Shown in pieces: positions 6,874-13,994 of a stretch of DNA of 20,252 bases (the stretch's first letter is position 1; each line of letters begins with the position of its first letter). The position numbers and the translations under genes were made by a program. The DNA lies in IMG/VR virus record IMGVR_UViG_3300020054_000557, positions 1-20,252 of that record. The stretch is one strand, 5' to 3'. The notes under the pieces were generated by a model that was not told the DNA's origin, searched no databases, and worked only from the letters and a program-made list of their open reading frames with translations. The DNA comes from a virus.

Positions 6874-7344
6874 TTATTTAGATTTTATTAATTGTTTTTC
6901 TGGTGATGTCTCTTTTACAATATGCTCTACTATTAATTGCCTAACATATCTTGATACGGGCATCGGTTTTGTTTTTGTTTCCATTGATTTTTGGATAATG
7001 ATAGAATTTAAATTATCTTCATCTTCTGGGGTTAATAAGACTTGTAATTTTTTTGTAAGTCTTTTCTTTTGTGGGATCATTTCTTGGACGCTTTCGTTAT
7101 AACCATATTTAGGATTATCGGCTTTAAATTTTTTAATCCAAAATTCAAGTCTATCCATAATATGACCTAGTGATTCATCTTGTCCAAATTCTTCTAATGT
7201 AGTTTTAGTAAAGGATCTTAAACCAAAATCTTTTACCGCCCTCTTAATGTATTTTCCTGTACCTAAGTTGTTTGGATTATCATTAACAGAGTAGCCTACA
7301 TAAATCTTCCCATCTGTTTGATTTTCTACTTTAAATATAGTCAT
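6874..7344 (-). CDS. GIY-YIG nuclease-like protein with C-terminal ribbon-helix-helix-like domain
   Basis: Residues 1 to about 85 match the GIY-YIG nuclease pattern: TIFKVENQTDGKIYVGYS with the YVG tyrosine (Y15), the helix arginine in IKRAVKDFG (R35), the metal-binding glutamate in LEFWI (E67), and a late NPKYGYN (N83). The first motif reads TIF instead of GIY, so the first catalytic tyrosine is phenylalanine. Residues about 98-143 (KKLQVLLTPEDED then MPVSRYVRQLIVEHI) look like a beta strand plus two helices of a ribbon-helix-helix DNA-binding domain. Freestanding GIY-YIG endonucleases (Seg proteins) are common in T4-like phages and spread by homing. It sits between tail tube and hub genes, just after a terminator. 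Activity may be reduced by the Y-to-F change. A regulator derived from a homing nuclease is another possibility. Confidence 0.7.
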   Translation of the reverse strand: MTIFKVENQTDGKIYVGYSVNDNPNNLGTGKYIKRAVKDFGLRSFTKTTLEEFGQDESLGHIMDRLEFWIKKFKADNPKYGYNESVQEMIPQKKRLTKKLQVLLTPEDEDNLNSIIIQKSMETKTKPMPVSRYVRQLIVEHIVKETSPEKQLIKSK

Positions 7345-7385
7345 GTGTTTTAGATTATGTATTCTATATTATATATTAGTGCTAT

Positions 7386-7414
7386 GACAAAAAAACTGGC
7401 CCTAAGGCCAGTTT
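7386..7414 (-). terminator. Strong intrinsic terminator after the tail tube gene
   Basis: Minus-strand AAACTGGCC (7414-7406), TTAG loop, GGCCAGTTT (7401-7393): a perfect 9-bp stem with a tetraloop. It is followed by an uninterrupted run of seven T (7395-7389, the first three shared with the stem). It lies 29 nt past the tail tube stop and should end the terminase-sheath-tube transcripts. Confidence 0.92.
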
Positions 7415-7442
7415 CTAAAAATATATTTAATGAACTTATAGA

Positions 7443-8006
7443 TTAAAGATTTGTAGCTCCAACATTTTCTTCAACCCAGTGATCACAACGGTAAGTCATT
7501 GTTAAATCAGCGGCATCTGGAGTTTCATAATTCAATTCATCTACGAAATCAGGTTGTCCTGTTGGGAATACATCTTTACAAGTAATCTTTCTGAAAATAT
7601 CACCTGCTCTGTTGTACTGTACAATAATCATACTTCCAACATAATCCTTTTTCAATCCCATTTCGCCGGTTAGTGGATCATAAATCAATTTGTACCAGTT
7701 ACGGAATGTGTTGTAAATGTAGTTTTCATTTGCTTCATTCAGGTTTAAGCTGAAGTTGAGTGTGAGATCCAAGAATGTTTGTCCTGGCATACTTGCAAAC
7801 GAACGATCAGCAAATTTATATTTCTGACCGATTGCATCTACAGATGGATTAAGGTTATTTAATCCTCCGATAGTTTTAACCTGTTCCAAGATTAATCCTG
7901 TATCATCACCTAATGGGCTGAACACAGTTACCTCGAAAAGGTTTGGTTGGATAGGTTCATATCTCTGACTGCTGGCCCTTGATTGTGTATAATGTGGTAA
8001 TGGCAT
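7443..8006 (-). CDS. 19: Tail tube protein (T4 gp19-like)
   Basis: At 187 aa it is close to T4 gp19 (163 aa). It polymerises into the inner tail tube through which DNA passes. The sequence is beta-rich: NLFEVTVFSPLG near residue 23, a loop with KYKFADRSFASMPGQTF (62-78), LDLTLNFSLNLNE, an amphipathic helix NYIYNTFRNWYKLIYDPLTG (95-114), then GSMIIVQYNRAGDIFRKITC and a C-terminal ADLTMTYRCDHW. This is the order of the gp19/T4-like tube fold. It lies immediately downstream of the sheath gene, as in T4. A GAATATATAA box is 16 nt before the ATG, and a strong terminator follows the stop, so the gene may have its own abundant late transcript. Confidence 0.9.
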   Translation of the reverse strand: MPLPHYTQSRASSQRYEPIQPNLFEVTVFSPLGDDTGLILEQVKTIGGLNNLNPSVDAIGQKYKFADRSFASMPGQTFLDLTLNFSLNLNEANENYIYNTFRNWYKLIYDPLTGEMGLKKDYVGSMIIVQYNRAGDIFRKITCKDVFPTGQPDFVDELNYETPDAADLTMTYRCDHWVEENVGATNL

Positions 8007-8022
8007 AACTTATCTTATTTTT

Positions 8023-8032
8023 TTATATATTC
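8023..8032 (-). promoter_or_regulatory. Putative late promoter box GAATATATAA before the tail tube gene
   Basis: Coding-strand GAATATATAA with exactly 16 nt between it and the tail tube ATG. The same 10-mer occurs before the small terminase gene (16 nt) and the holin-like gene (17 nt). It resembles, without matching, the T4 late consensus TATAAATA. Confidence 0.5.
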
Positions 8033-8044
8033 ATCTTTCTTTTC

Positions 8045-11000
8045 TTATTGGAAGTTACCTGAGCTTATTGCACCTGTTTTAAGGATTGTAGTTCTTTGTA
8101 CGAGAACTTCCATACCTCTTACTGGCTCGATATAAGTATCAAGGATACCTACATTCTGATCTATAACTTCTGGAGTATTATTAGTTTCATCCATAACATT
8201 CTTAAAGTCAAAAACACCATCATCGTTTTGAACGGTTGATAAGAAGTTATCAGCAAGAGTTTTAATTTCCAATCTAGTTTGAGCTGTGTTAAATTCAAAT
8301 AAGTAGTTTTTCAGGATTGCTTCAATACCATCTTGGATGTAAATTACAACCTCTCTAACATTAATTGAGCTTAACGCAGATTTTGTAGTTTGCTGTGCTG
8401 TTTTATTAGCAAAGATTGTTGGGCCAGTTCCACTTTGGAATACAATTGGATTCAATCCAAATGGTTCTAAGTATTCTCTGTCCTCTTTACCAAGATTTAA
8501 TTCTAAACCTACAACTCCAGTTCCACCTACAACGCCTCTACGAACACCTGCAACTAATGACCACGGTAAAGCATTTTCATACTTTGCAATAAAGTTATTA
8601 GAAACATACGGTGCTGGTACAACGTTTATGTTCTTTCCTAAATCTCTTACAGTAATGAAAGGATAGTAGAATGCGCCAAAGCTTGCACCTTGTGTTGGTG
8701 AAGGTAATGAGTATCTTACCGTTGGATTTTTACTAAGATCTCCACCAGTAGAAATAAATCTAGAGGAAAGCGATCCAGTTGCATCCAAGAAGGAAGGATC
8801 TGTATTATTCTTAAAGTCTTTAGCAGAAGGTGCATTAATTATTGCAAATGCATTCTTTCTAGTAGAACATAAGTTTGTATAAATTGCCTTAGATCCACTT
8901 TCAATACCGTTTCCGAACGTATCAACTAAATATCTGAAGTTAATTGTTTCTCTATCAGTTAATGCTTTAAACAGGTTAGTTCCATTAAGAGTACCATTTA
9001 ATATAGCATTCTGTCTTTCGTTAGTTCCGTTAGGTACATGTTTTGTATTATCTAACCTAAACCCATCTAAAGTAAATATGTTTAAGTAATCAATCCATGA
9101 ATCTATTGGGTAATACAATTCAACCTTTTTAATACCGCCTGCAGTGGAAATTGAAATTTCACTTTGGCAAGTAACTAATAATGCAGTTTTGCCTGCAGGA
9201 ATTGTACTATATTCAGAATTTGTTAATCCGCCTTGTACAATATTGATTCTGGTTAATCTTGAGTGAGGTACTGAAACAGAACCTTCAAAGTGTACTAAGT
9301 AGTTACCTACAACCACATCAGCAGCATCAGGATTAGCAGCATCAATTAATACTTGGTTAGGCTTAAGAGCAGTTTCAGTTAATGAATCAGCCAAGATATC
9401 AATAGAAAGGTTATTTGCACCTTTCAGAGTTTGAATACCTAAAATATTTGCACCGTATGCAACAGCATCAGAATTTAAGAATACACCTGTACCATCTAAA
9501 GTAAACTGGGCATGTGGAGTCAAAGTGTTAAATGCATCTTCCTGGTAAGGAGTTATCTGAACCGATGGCAAGTTATATGCCGGGTCAGATATTCCAACAG
9601 TATCAACAGCAGTTGTTGGTGTTCCTACATGAATAGATCCGTAATCTACAGCATTAAATACTAAGTAAGAAGTATATTGAATCCCACCTACTTCATATAC
9701 AGCTTCATCCCCATCAGTAAGTGTACCGTTTGAGAATTGGCTATATAAGGTAGATCCGTAAGAACCTATAATTCCAGCGGTTGGGTTAGATAATGGTAAT
9801 TCATCAGCAACGAATCCAAAGTCACCTTCGTTAATGTAAGTGTATGTTGCGCCAGTTGTTGGGAAATCTCCTATTGCAACACCGCCTACAGAAGAAAGTA
9901 ATAATGTAACGGTGTTTCCAACTACTTGGTGAGAAGTAACAGGAACATATTTTGAAATAACAGAATCAAAAATATAAGTACCTACAACAGTTGAACTATT
10001 TGCAGTCATATTAGCAAATGCATCAAAGAATGAATCACCTGCAGTTCCTTGTATTTGAATTTGAATATCTCCACCCGAAACAGCCGTAACGGAAATTAAT
10101 TCTGTACCTTGTGTAACTGTATTAGGGACAGTGGCAGCTCTTGCATAATTTACGTCGGATACAATAGCACCGCTGTAAGATAAGAAGTTTACATCATCCT
10201 GTAAAGAAGTTGCTTGAGTATATTCTAAATTATGACCAATGAGATCAAGACCACCAGCAACACCGTCAATTAAAAAGTCTCCGCTAAAGAGATCCTCATT
10301 AACTGCAACAAATAATCCAGTAGATGCAGTATCAGCATTTACAACTTTTTCTACGAAAAGGTTATTACCAATAAGATCCACAAAATCAGGAATAAGAGAA
10401 GCAGTGTAAGTTGCAATTAGATCAACCTCAGACTCATTAAAGAATTCTGCAATCTTAGTATCAGTTGCATCAGAATCAAATACTCTCCTCTTTAAACCCT
10501 GTGTCTTATCAAAATAGGTTTGGAATGTTGGATCAGCTTCAAATCTTTCGTAAGGTGTAGCAGAACTAAAGTCTCCACCAAAATTTCCACCAATTACAAA
10601 AATATCAACTAAGAAGTCGGATACTAAACTGTCCTTATCTAAGAATCCTGGAACGTTTGCAGCGCCATACCACTCTTCAACAGTTACATTAAAACCTGCA
10701 GAATTAGCAGCAGAAGCTTTTCTTACAATAACAGAAATAGGATTTTGTCCTAAATTCACCATGTCTAATAGATCATTAGTTGTGGTAGAACTTAATGTTG
10801 TTCTGTTTGCATTTACATTATCTAGGAATGCATCAGAATCTGGATAGAAGAATTTATCTCTATTATAAAATTTTTGGTATTCTCCCATTGCACCACCATT
10901 AGCCTGAGCCTCTGGTGTTGCAGCCGTACCAAACTTAAGGTACTCTACTTGGTCAGCAGAATCTAAATTAAGAAGATTAAGAGCAAGAATAGGTCCTCTT

Positions 11001-11251
11001 TCCAATGCTGCTAAACAGCTTCTGTGGAAAAAAGAATCCTTTCTTTCTAAGTTTCTGTCAATATCGCCATATACTTGCTTAAAGAATGCAGTATCTGGTA
11101 TAAATACAGGAGTATTGAAAGGTCCTGTCTTAGAGAAACCAACAATTAATCTTGTCTGATTAGCAGGGATACTAACAACTTGAGACTTATCGAATTCAAA
11201 TCTATAAGTTCCTGCAGCTTTAATCGAAGCGATTTTTGGATCTAGTGCCAT
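8045..11251 (-). CDS. 18: Contractile tail sheath protein, enlarged (T4 gp18-like)
   Basis: This protein forms the outer contractile tail cylinder. The N-terminal portion (1 to about 130) matches T4-type sheaths: YRFEFDKSQVVSIPANQTRL, then GFSKTGPFNTPVFIP, VYGDIDRN and SCLAALERGPILALNLL. The C-terminal third (about 755-1068) holds the conserved sheath core and handshake region, with FRYLVDTFGNGIESGSKAIY, NIVQ/GKEDREYLEPFGLNPIVF-type segments, INVREVVIYIQDGIEAILKN and a closing EVLVQRTTILKTGAI. T4 gp18 is 659 aa. The 1068-aa length comes from a large central region (about 250-740) rich in T, V, G, D and N, probably surface-exposed beta domains. It lies directly between TerL and tail tube as in T4. 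The ATG start is preceded by an A-rich leader and a variant late-promoter box. Confidence 0.92.
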   Translation of the reverse strand: MALDPKIASIKAAGTYRFEFDKSQVVSIPANQTRLIVGFSKTGPFNTPVFIPDTAFFKQVYGDIDRNLERKDSFFHRSCLAALERGPILALNLLNLDSADQVEYLKFGTAATPEAQANGGAMGEYQKFYNRDKFFYPDSDAFLDNVNANRTTLSSTTTNDLLDMVNLGQNPISVIVRKASAANSAGFNVTVEEWYGAANVPGFLDKDSLVSDFLVDIFVIGGNFGGDFSSATPYERFEADPTFQTYFDKTQGLKRRVFDSDATDTKIAEFFNESEVDLIATYTASLIPDFVDLIGNNLFVEKVVNADTASTGLFVAVNEDLFSGDFLIDGVAGGLDLIGHNLEYTQATSLQDDVNFLSYSGAIVSDVNYARAATVPNTVTQGTELISVTAVSGGDIQIQIQGTAGDSFFDAFANMTANSSTVVGTYIFDSVISKYVPVTSHQVVGNTVTLLLSSVGGVAIGDFPTTGATYTYINEGDFGFVADELPLSNPTAGIIGSYGSTLYSQFSNGTLTDGDEAVYEVGGIQYTSYLVFNAVDYGSIHVGTPTTAVDTVGISDPAYNLPSVQITPYQEDAFNTLTPHAQFTLDGTGVFLNSDAVAYGANILGIQTLKGANNLSIDILADSLTETALKPNQVLIDAANPDAADVVVGNYLVHFEGSVSVPHSRLTRINIVQGGLTNSEYSTIPAGKTALLVTCQSEISISTAGGIKKVELYYPIDSWIDYLNIFTLDGFRLDNTKHVPNGTNERQNAILNGTLNGTNLFKALTDRETINFRYLVDTFGNGIESGSKAIYTNLCSTRKNAFAIINAPSAKDFKNNTDPSFLDATGSLSSRFISTGGDLSKNPTVRYSLPSPTQGASFGAFYYPFITVRDLGKNINVVPAPYVSNNFIAKYENALPWSLVAGVRRGVVGGTGVVGLELNLGKEDREYLEPFGLNPIVFQSGTGPTIFANKTAQQTTKSALSSINVREVVIYIQDGIEAILKNYLFEFNTAQTRLEIKTLADNFLSTVQNDDGVFDFKNVMDETNNTPEVIDQNVGILDTYIEPVRGMEVLVQRTTILKTGAISSGNFQ

Positions 11252-11279
11252 CTTATATTATTTTTTTTATTTGCTTTTT

Positions 11280-11289
11280 TTATATATCC
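11280..11289 (-). promoter_or_regulatory. Variant late promoter box GGATATATAA before the sheath gene
   Basis: Differs by one base from the box shared by three other late genes and lies 28 nt before the sheath ATG, a longer spacing. It is followed by a run of A. An AACCTGT sequence on the opposite strand lies a few bases upstream (11293-11299). Confidence 0.4.
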
Positions 11290-11305
11290 AACAACCTGTA
11301 ACTTT

Positions 11306-13123
11306 TTATACCAAGTCATAGATATCAAAATTCAATTGTCCTCCTTTTGCATCTTGCTCTAGAATAACATCAATCTTGTCTTGAATACTTTGATCCATTT
11401 CATCATGGATCTCTTCAGCAAAATCAGAAAAATCCAATGTAAAGAAGAATTCAGAACTATTTATACATGTCATTATTAAATCATCATGACCTAATTGACC
11501 TGCATAACTTCCATTTGGCATTTTACCAAATGTGGCTGCTTCATATACAGTTTGTTTATCTTTTAGTACAATTCTATTTTGTGTAATGTATTTTTTGAAG
11601 TTTTGGCAAAATATAGGTTTATTATCCTTTTTAACCTTTAAGCCGAATTGTTTAGTACGAGCATCTATTCTATGTTTAAATTTAACTACGGCTTCTTCAT
11701 CAAAATCATTTCTTTGTGGAAATACCGTTTCCATTCTTTTTATCAATTCACCTCCAAATAAATTCCATTCTATGATCATTTTTACATTCTCAGAATAAAA
11801 AACGTCATATGCTAAAATGTAAAGAGATTTTGCAAACTCTTCAATAGTATGTTCATTACTTCTAAATCTTCCAACTTGTCTTATTCTATAAAAGTCAATA
11901 AAACTACCAGGCGATGATACCTTTGCCCAATCCTTTTCATCCATGAGTTCTATCTTAAAAATATTAATGATAGAATAATCCCCACCGGTACCTTCTGCAA
12001 TGTCTACCGAAAAACACCAATAATTAGAATTATCTTCGCATTCTTCTAAATTAAAGTCTGGATCCCATAATAAGCCATCATATTCTACTTGCTCATCTTC
12101 AAACTCTACCATTTCACGATGTACAAATTCTAATTCTCCTTCTTTTAGTTTTTTAAGACTATCTGCTCCTAACAGTAATGAAGAGCTTGCAATAAATTGA
12201 TTTCCGTATTGTCTATTAAATGCTTCTTCACTACCTAAGTTGGCAACTTCTTGTCTCATCCATGCCTCATCTCTTCCAGGGACATCCCACCAATCAACTC
12301 GGAATGGTGTATATTCACTTAACCCAGATTCAGCTGCGGAGTAAATATCATAAAACTTATTAAAGCCATTAGGGGTGCTCGTAATAATAACCTTCGAGTT
12401 TGAAGAAGCAGATACCGTAGGATATACGTTTTCATAAAAAGTTTCTACAAAGTTTTGGGGTATATGGGCAAACTCATCCATGAATAGCAAATGGATAGTA
12501 AAACCAATTGCCGCTTTCTTAGTTGTAGTTTGACCAATGATTCTACAGCCATTATCAAATTTGGAATTAAATACATCCCATTTAAGTACACCTGGCTTTA
12601 AGAAAAAGGGTAAGTGTTCTAAAATAGTTTTTCCTTTGTCAATAATTTCTCTTGTGGTTGCACCTTTGTTTGAAAGTACTAATGCGTTCTTATCAAAATT
12701 AAAAAGAACATACCATGCAATAAAAATTGAAGAACATATTGTTTTACCAACCTGCCTACTAGCTAAACAAATATTAAATCTCTCTGCCTGAAACTGCCTT
12801 AACATCTCTTCTTGATAAGGTCTTAATTGAATTGTCTGCAAACCATGATCGGTCATTACAGTACAATACGTATTTGCAAAGTACACAATATCGGTTGCGC
12901 ACTTTTTTATTTCCTTTATTTCATGAGGAGTATAATTAAAAACAATGTTACCTTTTCTAAGATTAGGATTACCTTCGTAGAACGGTGTTGCTTTAGGTTT
13001 ATAGCCTTCTTCCAATGCAAGCATAAGTTGCTCAACACCTTCACTTGTCCATGAAAAGGCTTGTTCAGCTTTACCTACACTAAAGTCAAATCCTGCACTA
13101 GGTGCTTGTGGTTTCTGTGGCAT
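11306..13123 (-). CDS. 17: Terminase large subunit (T4 gp17-like packaging ATPase/nuclease)
   Basis: Motor that pumps DNA into the prohead and cuts the concatemer. The 605-aa length is typical (T4 gp17, 610 aa). ATPase domain: Q-motif-like region RPYQEEML near 101; Walker A SRQVGKT (122-128), nearly the T4 SRQLGKT; Walker B LLFMDE (212-217); coupling motif STPNG (249-253). Nuclease domain with an RNase H fold: D374 in SVDIAEGTGGDYS, E452 in MIIEWN, D547 in GHDD, the same acidic triad as gp17. Its first 26 nt overlap the end of the GroES-like gene, so translation is probably coupled. All catalytic residues seem intact. Confidence 0.97.
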   Translation of the reverse strand: MPQKPQAPSAGFDFSVGKAEQAFSWTSEGVEQLMLALEEGYKPKATPFYEGNPNLRKGNIVFNYTPHEIKEIKKCATDIVYFANTYCTVMTDHGLQTIQLRPYQEEMLRQFQAERFNICLASRQVGKTICSSIFIAWYVLFNFDKNALVLSNKGATTREIIDKGKTILEHLPFFLKPGVLKWDVFNSKFDNGCRIIGQTTTKKAAIGFTIHLLFMDEFAHIPQNFVETFYENVYPTVSASSNSKVIITSTPNGFNKFYDIYSAAESGLSEYTPFRVDWWDVPGRDEAWMRQEVANLGSEEAFNRQYGNQFIASSSLLLGADSLKKLKEGELEFVHREMVEFEDEQVEYDGLLWDPDFNLEECEDNSNYWCFSVDIAEGTGGDYSIINIFKIELMDEKDWAKVSSPGSFIDFYRIRQVGRFRSNEHTIEEFAKSLYILAYDVFYSENVKMIIEWNLFGGELIKRMETVFPQRNDFDEEAVVKFKHRIDARTKQFGLKVKKDNKPIFCQNFKKYITQNRIVLKDKQTVYEAATFGKMPNGSYAGQLGHDDLIMTCINSSEFFFTLDFSDFAEEIHDEMDQSIQDKIDVILEQDAKGGQLNFDIYDLV

Positions 13124-13382
13124 CTTCTTTTATTACGGCTAGGATATGATTAATATGTAAGATTTCATATCTTTTATCATCAAAGGTATATTCTGTACCC
13201 TTTCCTATTGTTTTTATTACTTTGTCACCTTTCTTAACTTCTAATCCATCTGATGCTTCAATAACTAAAGCCTTGCGGTTATACTTTTCTTCAGGAATCC
13301 ATAAACCTCCCTTGGTTTGTGTTTCTTGTGGTATTTCTTCAGTGAGAATGTAATCATTCTTCATTTTCATCTTCGTCAACAT
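13098..13382 (-). CDS. GroES-like co-chaperonin
   Basis: This 94-aa protein follows the GroES fold order. N-terminal strand NDYILTEE; a mobile loop region QTKGGLWIPEEKYN, in which LWI takes the place of the GroEL-contacting IVL; strand KALVIEAS; the turn LEVKKGDKVI (GroES: DVKVGDIVIF); KGTEYTFDDKRYEIL; and the closing HILAVI (GroES: DILAIV). T4 gp31 is a phage co-chaperonin that caps host GroEL to fold the capsid protein; this gene likely does the same or helps a large structural protein fold. It overlaps TerS by 29 nt and TerL by 26 nt. Three in-frame ATGs (codons 1, 5 and 7) lie at its start and any may be used. Its place inside the terminase operon is unusual compared with T4. Confidence 0.85.
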   Translation of the reverse strand: MLTKMKMKNDYILTEEIPQETQTKGGLWIPEEKYNRKALVIEASDGLEVKKGDKVIKTIGKGTEYTFDDKRYEILHINHILAVIKEDATETTST

Positions 13383-13962
13383 CTTGAATATCTTCTTCGT
13401 TAATAGTTTCTTGTAATGCTCTCATTAAATCTTTAGTACCTCTAGATTTTAATCCTGATGTTTTTGATCTTGAATCCCCTTCAGGGCTTCCATGATAAAC
13501 ATCTATATCTCTACTTGTCTTTTTAGCATTTTCTTCAATAGCTACCATGTACATGGTTTGACTCTTTATGATGTCTAAAAGAGTTCTTTGCAAATCACTA
13601 AGTACTTCAAACATCCTAGGAGAAACATCCCCTTCATTAATTATGTCCATTAAACTAGATATAGCAACTTCGCTGTTCTCCATCTGCCTTATCAACATTC
13701 CTAAAGCATATTCGTCTAATTGTGCCTTTGCTTGAATGTATTCATGCTCGGCTATAATTTCTTCACTTAAATAAAATTTAAGAAGACTAGTCATTACCTT
13801 TTTAGCCTTTCCTTTGGCTTTAGTTAATGCAACAGCTTGAGTACCTTCTGCCCTAACCTTAGGTAATTGTGGAGTATCATCTAATCCAGGAACTTCATCA
13901 GGTAAATCATTAAGTAAATCCCCAATGCTATCTCTAAACTTTTCTTTCGGGTTTTCTTCCAT
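13354..13962 (-). CDS. 16: Terminase small subunit (T4 gp16-like)
   Basis: Regulatory DNA-packaging subunit predicted from position and composition. At 202 aa it is slightly longer than T4 gp16 (164 aa). The N-terminal 55 residues are charged and P/D-rich and probably disordered. The centre (about 55-150) is helical with AEHEYIQAKAQLDEYALGML and a long heptad-like LSDLQRTLLDIIKSQTMYMV segment, suiting the coiled-coil, ring-forming core of small terminases. The C-terminus is acidic (IQDVDEDENEE). It is the first gene of the packaging block, preceded at 16 nt by GAATATATAA, and it overlaps the GroES-like gene. The family call rests on context plus helical pattern rather than a catalytic motif. 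Confidence 0.7.
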   Translation of the reverse strand: MEENPKEKFRDSIGDLLNDLPDEVPGLDDTPQLPKVRAEGTQAVALTKAKGKAKKVMTSLLKFYLSEEIIAEHEYIQAKAQLDEYALGMLIRQMENSEVAISSLMDIINEGDVSPRMFEVLSDLQRTLLDIIKSQTMYMVAIEENAKKTSRDIDVYHGSPEGDSRSKTSGLKSRGTKDLMRALQETINEEDIQDVDEDENEE

Positions 13963-13978
13963 TAATACTAAATTTGTA

Positions 13979-13988
13979 TTATATATTC
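13979..13988 (-). promoter_or_regulatory. Putative late promoter box GAATATATAA before the small terminase gene
   Basis: Identical 10-mer to those before the tail tube and holin-like genes, with 16 nt to the ATG. It would drive the TerS-GroES-TerL operon. The box falls just past the stop of the upstream structural gene. Confidence 0.5.
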
Positions 13989-13994
13989 CAAATT

